Shown one piece after another: positions 9,079 to 16,765 of a stretch of DNA of 54,816 nucleotides. The position numbers and the translations under genes are program-made. The notes beneath the pieces were generated by a model. It worked only from the letters and a program-made list of their open reading frames with translations. It was not told the origin of the DNA and made no database searches. Within the stretch, counting starts at the first letter, position 1; each line of letters begins with the position of its first letter. This DNA comes from Fervidicola ferrireducens (GTDB taxonomy: Bacteria; Bacillota; Thermosediminibacteria; Thermosediminibacterales; Thermosediminibacteraceae), in assembly GCF_001562425.1 (NCBI RefSeq), contig NZ_LOED01000015.1, positions 1 through 54,816 of the forward strand, read 5' to 3'.

Positions 9079-10219
9079 TTTTATTTACCTCCCGAACCTT
9101 TGCGATGACTTCGTCGGGACTCATCAATTCTCCGTTATATTTATTAAGCCCGAAAATGTTAAACTTGCCCTCGCAAGCTGCTTCAACTGTTTCTATTAAT
9201 TGTCCGAAATTCATTTCGGCTACAATTACATTTCGGACAGTCGATGGCAATTCCCGAAATGCTTTTCTGGGGAACGGCCATATTGTCTTCAAACGTATTA
9301 AACCAACTTTTTCCCCTTCGCTTCGCAATATTTTGACAGCTCTTATGGCAGAACGAGCAGTGGATCCGAACGAAACTATTACGGTTTCGGCATCTTCTGT
9401 GAAATGCTTCTCATATTCCACTATATCGTCTATGTTGTTGTAAATTTTCCTCATCAATCGCGTTATCAAATATTCCGTAACTTCTGGTTTTGTGGAGGGA
9501 AAACCAGTTATATCGTGGATAAGACCTGTAACGTGGTAGGGAATACCTTCTCCAAAGTTTACCATAGGAGGTATTCCGTCGCCGTCGTAGTCCTGATATG
9601 GGTTGTAATGGCTAATTTTCGATAAATCAGGCTTCTTCCTGTTTATAATCTTTAATGAGGCCGGATCAGGCAGTTGAACTTTTTCCCTGAGATGTCCTAC
9701 AACTTCATCCATCAAAAGTATGCACGGCACGCGGTATTTCTCCGAAAGATTAAAAGCTCTTACTGTCAAATCGAAAACTTCCCTGACGTAAGAGGGAGAG
9801 AGCACTATAATGGGGTGATCACCATGTGTTCCCCACCTGGCCTGCATTACATCTCCTTGGGCTGGCAAAGTGGGTTGCCCCGTACTGGGCCCTCCCCTTT
9901 GAACGTTGACGATAACGCACGGCACTTCGGTAAGACATGCGAAACCGATGTTTTCCTGTTTTAAAGAGAATCCCGGACCGCTAGTAGCTGTCATTGCTTT
10001 AAGACCTGCAAGCGAAGCTCCGATTACGGCTCCCATGCTGGCTATTTCATCTTCCATCTGTATGAACTTCCCGCCGACTTTGGGGAGCTTTTCGGCTGCA
10101 AGCTCGGCTATTTCGGTAGAAGGAGTTATAGGATAGCCGGCATAGAATCGCATACCGGCGGCTATAGCCCCTTCAATACACGCTTCATTACCTTGCATTA
10201 ATCTTGGCATACTACTCAT
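9071..10219 (-). CDS. korA: 2-oxoacid:ferredoxin oxidoreductase, alpha subunit
   Basis: This 382-residue protein begins with the pyrimidine-domain motifs GNEACIEGAIAAG and GYPITPSTEI. It continues with MEDEIASMGAVIGASLAG and TSGPGFSLKQENIGF, and ends with the transketolase-C-like domain II (ETVIVSFGSTARSA). It binds the pyrimidine ring of TPP and the 2-oxoacid. It overlaps korD upstream (8 bases) and korB downstream (8 bases), so the genes are tightly coupled. Similar subunits serve branched-chain 2-oxoacids. The 2-oxoglutarate assignment comes from the local pathway. Confidence 0.88.
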   Translation of the reverse strand: MSSMPRLMQGNEACIEGAIAAGMRFYAGYPITPSTEIAELAAEKLPKVGGKFIQMEDEIASMGAVIGASLAGLKAMTATSGPGFSLKQENIGFACLTEVPCVIVNVQRGGPSTGQPTLPAQGDVMQARWGTHGDHPIIVLSPSYVREVFDLTVRAFNLSEKYRVPCILLMDEVVGHLREKVQLPDPASLKIINRKKPDLSKISHYNPYQDYDGDGIPPMVNFGEGIPYHVTGLIHDITGFPSTKPEVTEYLITRLMRKIYNNIDDIVEYEKHFTEDAETVIVSFGSTARSAIRAVKILRSEGEKVGLIRLKTIWPFPRKAFRELPSTVRNVIVAEMNFGQLIETVEAACEGKFNIFGLNKYNGELMSPDEVIAKVREVNKNA

Positions 10220-10421
10220 CGCTACCCTCTCCTTCGACGACTATGGCAAAATCAGGACACCTCAATTCGCATAGCATACATTTTATACACGCTTCCGGAT
10301 TTGCCACAACAGGTCTATCATTGTCTGAAGAAAACACTTTTTTGGGGCAAAAAGCAATACAAATTCCGCATTTCTTGCAGGCTCTTTCGTCAATACTGAT
10401 TCGGACCGATCCTCCAGGCAC
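10212..10421 (-). CDS. korD: Ferredoxin-like delta subunit with two [4Fe-4S] clusters
   Basis: This is a 69-residue dicluster ferredoxin. The cluster motifs are CKKCGICIAFCP and CIKCMLCELRCP. It begins with GTG after a GGGGTGA ribosome site and ends inside the first codons of korA (8-base overlap). It is the electron outlet of the oxidoreductase encoded by korABC, passing electrons to soluble ferredoxin. The length is normal for the detached delta subunits of this enzyme class. Confidence 0.9.
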   Translation of the reverse strand: MPGGSVRISIDERACKKCGICIAFCPKKVFSSDNDRPVVANPEACIKCMLCELRCPDFAIVVEGEGSDE

Positions 10422-10568
10422 TTTATCACCCCGTTTCTACATAACTCAACATTTTTCTACACTGTATTATGTATTCTAGACAATAGAAAAATATCCTTCT
10501 GTATTTTGAGAAAAAAAATAAATATACTAAAAAACCTGAACTATTGTATACACAGCGTATTTTTGGAC

Positions 10569-11381
10569 TCAAATACGTTTTTTTAGTTGTTTTAGTTGAG
10601 CCACATATTCATAAGGAACGGGTTGACTCCCCATTATTAAAGGTTTACCGTGACAGTCAGATCCTCCGGTCATCAACAATCCGTATTTTGCAGCAATGCT
10701 TTGGTAGTATTGTACCTTTTCCTCATCGTGGTCCTTGTGGTAAACCTCGATCCCTTGAATACCGTAATTTATTAAAGATTTTACTATACTTTGATTTTTT
10801 ACCTTTCCTGGATGGGCCAGGACCGAAATTCCTCCGCTTTTTTTTACGATATCCACGGCATAGTAAGGCGTTATTTTTTCTCTAGGCACGTATGCCGGTT
10901 TTCCCTTATCCAAATAAAACTCGAAGGCTTCTTCTATCGAAGATACAACTTTTTTTTCCACAAGGGCCATGGCTATATGAGGCCTGCCAATGGATGCACA
11001 AGATGCCTTTTCACTTATATCTTCAAGGTTTATTTCAATGCCCAAATCTTTTAGTTTTTCAATTATCCTCTTAGTACGTTCTATGCGCTCCTCTTGCAAT
11101 GCCTTTAGCGTCAATCTCAAAATACTGCTTTTCCAGTCGATATAATATCCCAAAATATGTACTTCCTCATCTAAATAAAATGAGTTTATTTCGATTCCCG
11201 GAATTACTTCGAAAGATAAATATTCTTTGGCTCTATTTAAGGCAGGTTCTATTCCTTCCACGGTATCATGGTCGGTAATAGCTATTGCCCGCAATTTCAA
11301 CGAAAATGCCTTATCAACTACCTGTTCGGGTGTCAAAGTGCCATCGGAATATATGGTGTGGATGTGAAGATCGACTCGCAT
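10569..11381 (-). CDS. PHP-domain phosphoesterase (TrpH/RNase AM-like)
   Basis: The 270-residue product opens with the PHP metal motif DLHIHTIYSDG and continues with AITDHDTVEG, EINSFYLDEEVHILGYYID, VLAHPGKV and GGSDCHGK. These supply the His/Asp/Glu ligands of a trinuclear metal site. Related proteins hydrolyse 3',5'-nucleotide diphosphates or trim RNA 5' ends (RNase AM/YciV). It stands alone between spoVS and the kor operon, so no partner narrows the substrate. Confidence 0.85.
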   Translation of the reverse strand: MRVDLHIHTIYSDGTLTPEQVVDKAFSLKLRAIAITDHDTVEGIEPALNRAKEYLSFEVIPGIEINSFYLDEEVHILGYYIDWKSSILRLTLKALQEERIERTKRIIEKLKDLGIEINLEDISEKASCASIGRPHIAMALVEKKVVSSIEEAFEFYLDKGKPAYVPREKITPYYAVDIVKKSGGISVLAHPGKVKNQSIVKSLINYGIQGIEVYHKDHDEEKVQYYQSIAAKYGLLMTGGSDCHGKPLIMGSQPVPYEYVAQLKQLKKRI

Positions 11382-11437
11382 GGGTTTCCTCCTGCGGCTA
11401 TGCTAAAATTATTTACTGAGAGGGTTGAATGAAAGCA

Positions 11438-11698
11438 TTATCGGGGTTCAACGATAAGCTTGATAGCGGTCCTTTGCTGACCATCTATTTCAATATCAGT
11501 AAAAGCCGGTATGCATATTAAGTCGATTCCGCTTGGGGCTACAAATCCTCTGGCTATGGCTATCGCTTTTACCGCTTGATTTAAAGCTCCGGCACCAATT
11601 GTTTGAATTTCAGCTACACCGTTTTCTCTAATCACACCGGCGATGGCTCCAGCTACCGCATTGGGATTGGACTTTGCTGAAACTTTCAATACTTCCAT
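11438..11698 (-). CDS. spoVS: Stage V sporulation protein S
   Basis: This 86-residue Alba-fold protein is nearly invariant across spore formers; recognisable parts are MEVLKVSAKSNPNAVAGAIA and the central GAGALNQAVKAIAIARG. In Bacillus it is needed for spore coat assembly and affects septum formation. AGGAGG lies eight bases upstream of the ATG. A sigma-H type promoter precedes it. It keeps the Bacillus gene order rny, ymdB, spoVS, and marks the end of the syntenic block here. Confidence 0.95.
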   Translation of the reverse strand: MEVLKVSAKSNPNAVAGAIAGVIRENGVAEIQTIGAGALNQAVKAIAIARGFVAPSGIDLICIPAFTDIEIDGQQRTAIKLIVEPR

Positions 11699-11738
11699 AA
11701 ATTCATTCCTCCTTGATTATAATTAGCTTATTAAAATT

Positions 11739-11764
11739 ATTCTAGGTGTCTCGGTAAATTCCTG
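11739..11764 (-). promoter_or_regulatory. Putative sigma-H promoter of spoVS
   Basis: Read on the minus strand, the intergenic sequence contains ACAGGAATT, then, after an 11-12 base spacer, a GAAT core (CTAGAATAA). This resembles the sigma-H consensus RnAGGAwWW...RnnGAAT known for early sporulation genes, including Bacillus spoVS. It lies about 40 bases upstream of the start codon, a suitable leader length. One position of the -10 region (C for R) departs from consensus. Confidence 0.6.
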
Positions 11765-11786
11765 TTTAATTTAACAATAATTTTTA

Positions 11787-12572
11787 TTATTTCATAATTA
11801 ATCTTTGTATTTTCATGGCAAGACCAGTTGCTACATCAATTTCTACGACAACCGCATTTAACTGAGGTGCCCCTTTTGCCACTTCAAATCTAGTCGGCAT
11901 TTGAGTTAAAAACTTCCTTATTACAGGCTCCCTTTCAATACCCAGTATTCCGTCATAGGCGCCCGTCATTCCCACGTCTGTGATATAAGCTGTTCCTTTG
12001 GGGAGTATCCGCTCATCGGCAGTCTGTACATGGGTATGAGTCCCTGCGACCAGGGAGACCCTGCCATCCAAATACCACCCGAGCGCCTGCTTTTCCGAAG
12101 TGGCTTCCGCGTGAAAGTCGACTACAATAATATTGGTGAGCTTTTTTAGCTTTTCAAGTTCTCTGTCGGCCGTTCTGAAAGGGCAATCCAGATCTGGCAT
12201 GAAAACTCGACCCGATATATTTAAAATCCCTATTTTTACAGTTCCATCTAATTCTATTATTTGCGAACCCCTTCCTGGAGTTCCCGGGGGATAGTTGGCC
12301 GGACGCACCATTCTCAATTCTTCTTCTATAAAATCGAAAATTTCTTTATTGTCCCATACATGATTGCCCATGGTTAGAAAATCAATGCCGTATGAAAAAA
12401 GTTCTTCTGCTATCTTTTTCGTTATACCATTGCCTCCGGCGGCATTCTCGGCGTTAGCTATTACGAAATCAACCTTGTATTTATTTTTTAATTCAGGCAA
12501 AACTTCTTTGATGATCTTTCGACCAGGTCTTCCTACTATATCTCCAATAAACATTATGTTCAAGGTCTTCAC
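11787..12572 (-). CDS. ymdB: YmdB-family metallophosphoesterase
   Basis: This 261-residue protein begins NIMFIGDIVGRPGR, followed by ANAENAAGGNGIT, MGNHVWDN, VDFHAEATSEK and AGTHTHVQTAD, which supply the calcineurin-like dimetal site of the YmdB family. Family members hydrolyse 2',3'-cyclic nucleotides and affect biofilm and nanotube behaviour in Bacillus. It lies 48 bases downstream of rny with only the rny terminator between them, an order conserved in Firmicutes. The length matches the family. Confidence 0.92.
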   Translation of the reverse strand: MKTLNIMFIGDIVGRPGRKIIKEVLPELKNKYKVDFVIANAENAAGGNGITKKIAEELFSYGIDFLTMGNHVWDNKEIFDFIEEELRMVRPANYPPGTPGRGSQIIELDGTVKIGILNISGRVFMPDLDCPFRTADRELEKLKKLTNIIVVDFHAEATSEKQALGWYLDGRVSLVAGTHTHVQTADERILPKGTAYITDVGMTGAYDGILGIEREPVIRKFLTQMPTRFEVAKGAPQLNAVVVEIDVATGLAMKIQRLIMK

Positions 12573-12592
12573 TCCTTGCTTTATATATTTGC

Positions 12593-12622
12593 AAAAAAAG
12601 TGCGCAAAACCTGCGCACTTTT
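12593..12622 (-). terminator. Intrinsic terminator of rny
   Basis: A perfect 11-bp stem (AAAAGTGCGCA against TGCGCACTTTT) with a 5-base loop overlaps the rny stop codon. It is followed on the transcribed strand by a run of seven T residues. This is a strong rho-independent terminator separating rny from ymdB. Confidence 0.88.
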
Positions 12623-14153
12623 ATTTTGCGTACTCGGTAGCTCTAGTTTCCCTTATTACATTCACCTTAATTTGTCCCGGATATTCAAGCTCCTCTTCCA
12701 CTTTTTTTGCGATATTTCTTGCAAGTTCTATGGCGCCCAAATCGTCCACTTCGTCAGGTTTTACCATTATCCTAACTTCGCGTCCCGCCTGAATGGCGTA
12801 AGCTTTCTCTACTCCTTTAAAGGAATTGGCAATTTCCTCTAGTTTCTCAAGTCTTTTTATATAAGCCTCCAGCGTTTCGCGTCGTGCTCCAGGCCTTGCA
12901 GCCGAGATGGCATCCGCTGCCTGCACCAAAATGGCCTCTATAGTCGTTGGTTCAACGTCATTGTGATGGGCAGCAATGGCATTAACTACTTCTGGAGTTT
13001 CACCATATTTTTTAGCAAGTTCCGCTCCTACCAACGCATGAGGACCTTCCATATCCTGGTCCACACTCTTGCCGATATCGTGTAACAAACCTGCTCGCTT
13101 TGTAAGCTGTACATCTACTCCCAGCTCGGCTGCCATTGTTGCAGCTAAATGGGCAACTTCTATCGAGTGTTGGAGTACATTTTGTCCGTAACTGGTCCTG
13201 AATTTGAGTTTGCCGAGATAACGAATAAGGTCGCTGTGGAGGCCATGAATGCCCACGTCAAAGGTTGCCTTTTCCCCTTCTTCGCGGATAATATTTTCAA
13301 TTTCTTTTTGGGCCTTTTCAACCATTTCTTCTATTCTCGCTGGATGGATTCTACCGTCTATTATTAACTTTTCAAGGGCAATTTTTGCTATTTGGCGCTT
13401 GATTGGATCAAAGGCAGAAAGGATGACGGCTTCGGGGGTGTCATCGATAATCAAATCCACTCCTGTTAATGTTTCGAGGGCCCTTATATTTCTTCCTTCT
13501 CGTCCAATTATTCTACCCTTCATTTCATCATTGGGAAGGGTTACAACAGAAACTGTAGTTTCTGCGACATAATCGGCAGCGCATTTTTGAATAGCGTAAG
13601 AAATAATTTCCTTTGCCCTCTTTTGAGCTTCCTCTCTAGCTTGCGTTTCAATTTCCTTAATCATCATTGCCGCTTCGTGACGGACCTCTTCTTTTATTTT
13701 ATTCAACAGGTAATCTTTTGCTTCTTCAGAGGTCATCCCTGAAATTCGCTCAAGTTCGCTCAACTGCTTTTTATAAAGTTCGTTAGCCTGCTCGAAAAGC
13801 TTGTTTACCTCAACTTCTTTTTTGGCTATAGCATCCTCTTTCTTTTCCAACATTTCTGCTTTTCTTTCTAAAGCTTCTTCCTTCTGAAAAAGACGTCGTT
13901 CCGAGCGTTGAAGTTCGTTTCGCCTTTCTTTTAATTCTCTTTCAAAATCGTTCTTTAACTTCAAAATCTCTTCTTTTGCTTCAACAATCGCTTCCCGCTT
14001 AATTGACTCGGCTTTTTCTTGAGCTTCTTTTAAAATTTTTTCTGCTTCTTCTTCTGCTGATGCAATTTTAGCTTCAGCAATGTATTTTCGAAGGAAGTAT
14101 CCGATGAATAAGGATAATAATCCGGAGATAGCTGCATATATTAGTGTATTGAT
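12621..14153 (-). CDS. rny: Ribonuclease Y, with a non-canonical start codon
   Basis: The protein (about 510 residues) has an N-terminal membrane helix ([13 protein letters not shown]), a long coiled coil rich in Glu/Lys/Ala, a KH domain ([15 protein letters not shown]) and a C-terminal HD domain ([13 protein letters not shown]). It is the membrane-bound endoribonuclease that starts mRNA decay in Firmicutes. The reading frame extends upstream to a TGA at 14162-14160. No ATG, GTG or TTG occurs before the TTG at 13964, which would delete the membrane anchor. A perfect AAGGAGGTGA site lies at the frame's upstream edge, so translation probably begins at ATC (14153) or ATA (14159). The start is therefore uncertain. 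Confidence 0.88.
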   Translation of the reverse strand: MNTLIYAAISGLLSLFIGYFLRKYIAEAKIASAEEEAEKILKEAQEKAESIKREAIVEAKEEILKLKNDFERELKERRNELQRSERRLFQKEEALERKAEMLEKKEDAIAKKEVEVNKLFEQANELYKKQLSELERISGMTSEEAKDYLLNKIKEEVRHEAAMMIKEIETQAREEAQKRAKEIISYAIQKCAADYVAETTVSVVTLPNDEMKGRIIGREGRNIRALETLTGVDLIIDDTPEAVILSAFDPIKRQIAKIALEKLIIDGRIHPARIEEMVEKAQKEIENIIREEGEKATFDVGIHGLHSDLIRYLGKLKFRTSYGQNVLQHSIEVAHLAATMAAELGVDVQLTKRAGLLHDIGKSVDQDMEGPHALVGAELAKKYGETPEVVNAIAAHHNDVEPTTIEAILVQAADAISAARPGARRETLEAYIKRLEKLEEIANSFKGVEKAYAIQAGREVRIMVKPDEVDDLGAIELARNIAKKVEEELEYPGQIKVNVIRETRATEYAK

Positions 14154-14198
14154 ACCTATTCACCTCCTTAAAAAAGTATCCCAGATATCTAGACATAA

Positions 14199-14226
14199 AA
14201 CAAAAAACCGAGGGGAACTCGGTTTT
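14199..14226 (-). terminator. Terminator/attenuator hairpin in the rny leader
   Basis: A 9-bp stem (AAAACCGAG against CTCGGTTTT) with a 5-base loop is followed in the transcribed direction by TTTTTTG, the form of an intrinsic terminator. It lies downstream of a good promoter and about 45 bases upstream of the rny start. Transcripts from that promoter must read through it to express rny. It could equally end transcripts coming from the split Rad50 operon. Confidence 0.8.
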
Positions 14227-14309
14227 ACGTAGGGTAGTGCTCTAAATTTAATTTATTTCGCGCCCCCAAACCTCCCAAGTTTGCTGTGAATAATGTATGA
14301 AGCTTCCTG
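14200..14309 (-). ncRNA. Predicted ~110-nt leader or small RNA upstream of rny
   Basis: The promoter at 14316-14344 and the terminator at 14199-14226 delimit a transcript of about 110 bases with no ATG-initiated frame. Inside it CAAAC-TTGGGAG-GTTTG can form a small hairpin, and a G-rich stretch (TTTGGGGGCGCG) could pair with ACCCTACG downstream. I do not recognise a known riboswitch class. It is either an attenuated 5' leader of rny or an independent small RNA. Confidence 0.4.
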
Positions 14310-14315
14310 AATTCT

Positions 14316-14344
14316 ATTTTATACTTTTTGTATATTACTGTCAA
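14316..14344 (-). promoter_or_regulatory. Sigma-A promoter of the rny leader
   Basis: On the minus strand TTGACA (14344-14339) and TAAAAT (14321-14316) are separated by exactly 17 bases, a near-perfect vegetative promoter. It lies about 160 bases upstream of rny and just outside the 3' end of the preceding gene. Confidence 0.8.
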
Positions 14345-14381
14345 GCACAAGCCAGCCTTTCCAATTATTGCTTGAATCTTT

Positions 14382-15056
14382 TTATACATTTTCATTAGCA
14401 CTGCAAATTGTTACAACACTTTCTCCGTCTTTTAATTCGACTTTGTAGGCTAAGTCAGCAATTTCGCTCAAAAATTGGTTATGGGTGACCATTATTATCT
14501 GTCTTTTGAAAACTTTGCTTATTTGTTTTAAAAAATATGCAACGTTAGCTATGTATTCACTGCTTACGTGCTTTGCCGGTTCGTCAAGGATGATGGGGCC
14601 GTTTACATAGGTGTTGCTGCATTGTATTATTGCAATTCTCAAAGCTAAAGAAATTACATCAACAATTCCGCCGCCCCTTGCATCTTGCGGTTTTGTTATT
14701 ACGCGGGTATCTCCATAAGATGAAACCACGTAAAATTCAGCTTCTGGTCTTCCTCGAACTTCGCTGAGTTCTATTTTAAATTCTATATTTTCTCCAAAAA
14801 TGAATTGCAAACAGCGCGTTACCAACATTTCGATTTGTTGCTTTGCCTGTTCTCGAGCGTAATCAGAGGTCTTTTGGAGTAAAATCCTCACCTTTTCCAG
14901 TAAATCGATTTCTTCTTTTAACCTTTCAAGCTGTTTTATTTTATTAGCCTTTTCTTCCTCCAAACTGTCCTTTATGCTTTTCCTTGCCGTGTAGTCCAGT
15001 ATAAGTTTTTGCGTTCCACTTTCTATTCTTTCGATTAATTCTTCCATTCCCTGCAT
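14382..15056 (-). CDS. Split Rad50/SbcC-like ATPase, C-terminal half (Walker B, signature)
   Basis: Starting at the ATG with AGGAG eight bases upstream, the product is 224 residues. An N-terminal coiled coil (about 1-80) leads into an ABC-ATPase C-lobe. The signature-like motif ARGGGIVDVISLALRIA is followed by Walker B PIILDEPAKHVS and the H-loop IIMVTHN. There is no P-loop, so it needs a partner to make an ATPase; that is the 483-residue Walker A protein encoded in the same operon. Rad50/SbcC uses such halves to clamp DNA with an Mre11/SbcD nuclease. In normal Rad50 both halves are one chain, so the split is unusual. Function is inferred from motifs and neighbours. Confidence 0.75.
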   Translation of the reverse strand: MQGMEELIERIESGTQKLILDYTARKSIKDSLEEEKANKIKQLERLKEEIDLLEKVRILLQKTSDYAREQAKQQIEMLVTRCLQFIFGENIEFKIELSEVRGRPEAEFYVVSSYGDTRVITKPQDARGGGIVDVISLALRIAIIQCSNTYVNGPIILDEPAKHVSSEYIANVAYFLKQISKVFKRQIIMVTHNQFLSEIADLAYKVELKDGESVVTICSANENV

Positions 15057-15067
15057 GGTAGCCACTC

Positions 15068-15310
15068 CTATAATTCCTCAGGGAGTAATTTTTTGGCTTT
15101 TTCTATCAGAGAATTGATTTCCCGGCTCAGATTTTCTATTTCTGTATCTAAATTTTCTGGTTTAACGTTCAGTTTATCAAGCTCATCTAATATCTGCTGT
15201 CTTTGCTTTAGGAGTTCTTCAAGGCGAGCTTCGGCCCTATATCTCATTGCCTTGGCTTTGTCTATTTTTGTTTTTAATTCCTGGATTTCCTTTTCGGGAT
15301 CTACGTTCAT
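15068..15310 (-). CDS. Small coiled-coil protein in the split Rad50 operon
   Basis: The 80-residue product is almost entirely heptad-like helix with alternating Glu/Lys/Leu and one break near NVKPENL around residues 47-53, which suggests an antiparallel helical hairpin. No catalytic motif is visible. It begins with ATG after GGGGGATGATCA, 3 bases after the Walker A gene and 11 bases before the Walker B gene. It therefore sits exactly where the missing returning coiled coil of Rad50 would be encoded. It may bridge or extend the coiled coil of the two halves. I do not recognise a family. Confidence 0.6.
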   Translation of the reverse strand: MNVDPEKEIQELKTKIDKAKAMRYRAEARLEELLKQRQQILDELDKLNVKPENLDTEIENLSREINSLIEKAKKLLPEEL

Positions 15311-15313
15311 TGA

Positions 15314-16765
15314 TCATCCCCCGCTTTTTAATATTTCGGCCGCTATCTGGTCAGCTCTAGCATCATCTATGGAATTCATACAAGTGGGGCACTTTGAAAG
15401 TTTTCTTAGAAGTTCAGCATATTTTGATGCGAGTGATGTTAGGTCTTTATTATTTTGCATGATAAAAGCCTGCCCTTTAGTGATGGAAGCTTCGACTTCG
15501 TTTAAAGCATGCTTATATGAAATAAGACTGGATAGTTTTTGGTTCAGTGAACTTGCTTCATTTATGAAGTCGTCGAGCTTTTCAATAGATTTAAATTTTT
15601 CCAGTTCAAGATTTAATCGGTTTATTTGACTCTCTACTTTGCTTTTCATTTCTTTCGCCTTTTTTAGTTCAGAGAGTTTTTCGCAGCTTCTCTCTAATTG
15701 GTTGACTAACGAAACTGTGTGATTTAAATTCCTGGTCTTTTCCAAGACTTTTTTAAATGTCGATATTTCGCTGTCCATTTTTACGATAATTTCTTTTGCT
15801 GCTAGCAATTTTTTCAACCGAAGATAAAACTCGTAAGCCTGATTGTGGTAAGATGAGGCTTCTTCTAACTTTTCGGTCTTTTCGATGTTGTTTTGTTCCT
15901 TATTTATTTCGTTTTCAATAGATTTTAACCTTAGCTTGCGATCGATGAGATTGGTTTTTACCTTCATAGCGAAATCGATCTTTTCCACAAGGAATTCTGC
16001 TTGCGAAACAGTTTCCAGTTTTTTCAAGGTAGCTTGCAAAGTTTTTATTTCGGCGTTGCACGAAGAAAAAGTGTCTTTTATGGTTGTTAATTTTTTATAC
16101 AACAGATTTTTTTCTTTTAGTTCTTTAACGATACTTTGGAGCGTATCTATTTTCTGTTTCAATAAAGGGAGGTCCTCGTATTCTTTCAGTTTTAAATTTA
16201 TTTCTTCTATCTCACTTTTAATCGTTTTGCTCTGTTGTTCGGCATTCGACAGGTCGTTGATTGTCAATCTTTGAGCGGCGTCTATAATATGAATTCCTAT
16301 AAGCCTGCCGAGCACTCTAGCTCTTACACCGGCATTTTCCGATAACAAAAAAGGACCGTCTAGTTGTTCGGCTAAATTAACAGTGCAGGTCGAATCTTTG
16401 TCCAAGTATATTTTAGGTATACCGTGAGCTTTGGTGATTTCTACTGGAACCACATTTCCAAAACCTTCAAATATTTGTTTTTTGCCATTTTTTATTAATA
16501 TATATCTATTTTTATTGTTTGTTCTTTCCCTTGTTATAACCGTTCCGTCATCCATTTCGAGCGTTACGCGACATAAATTGCTACCTACAGATATAAAGTC
16601 TGTACCACGCGGTTCGTTATACAAAACCCATTTGAGAGCCCTTATTATGGCGCTCTTTCCCTGATCAGTAGGACCTAATATCACCGTTAAACCTTCGTCA
16701 AAAGTAATTTCTGTATTTTTATGGGATTGGAAGTTATTAATTTTAAGTTTTTTTATAAAACCCAA
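15314..16765 (-). CDS. Split Rad50/SbcC-like ATPase, N-terminal half with zinc hook
   Basis: The 483-residue product begins with the Rad50-type N-lobe: KLKINNFQSHKNTEITF, then the P-loop GPTDQGKS (31-38) and SAIIRALKWVLYN. A long coiled coil covers roughly 170-455. It ends with CPTC (459-462), the CxxC zinc hook that normally sits mid-chain in Rad50, and the protein stops 21 residues later. There is no Walker B or signature; those are on the separate protein encoded at 14382-15056. The start is TTG behind GAGGTGAG. Together with the adjacent Mre11-like nuclease it should form a DNA-end-processing complex. Confidence 0.8.
   Translation of the reverse strand: MGFIKKLKINNFQSHKNTEITFDEGLTVILGPTDQGKSAIIRALKWVLYNEPRGTDFISVGSNLCRVTLEMDDGTVITRERTNNKNRYILIKNGKKQIFEGFGNVVPVEITKAHGIPKIYLDKDSTCTVNLAEQLDGPFLLSENAGVRARVLGRLIGIHIIDAAQRLTINDLSNAEQQSKTIKSEIEEINLKLKEYEDLPLLKQKIDTLQSIVKELKEKNLLYKKLTTIKDTFSSCNAEIKTLQATLKKLETVSQAEFLVEKIDFAMKVKTNLIDRKLRLKSIENEINKEQNNIEKTEKLEEASSYHNQAYEFYLRLKKLLAAKEIIVKMDSEISTFKKVLEKTRNLNHTVSLVNQLERSCEKLSELKKAKEMKSKVESQINRLNLELEKFKSIEKLDDFINEASSLNQKLSSLISYKHALNEVEASITKGQAFIMQNNKDLTSLASKYAELLRKLSKCPTCMNSIDDARADQIAAEILKSGG

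Noticed and set aside
9071-10219. Pyruvate:ferredoxin oxidoreductase
   Set aside because: The enzyme is split into four genes with a separate ferredoxin, unlike the fused clostridial pyruvate enzyme, and the neighbours point to 2-oxoglutarate.
10422-10568. Promoter or operator for korDABC
   Set aside because: Several AT-rich boxes are present (for example ACATAAT near 10470), but no -35/-10 pair with good spacing could be chosen, and no clear operator palindrome stands out.
14200-14309. Known riboswitch in the rny leader
   Set aside because: I compared it by eye with T-box, SAM, preQ1, fluoride and cyclic-di-GMP motifs and saw none of their conserved cores.
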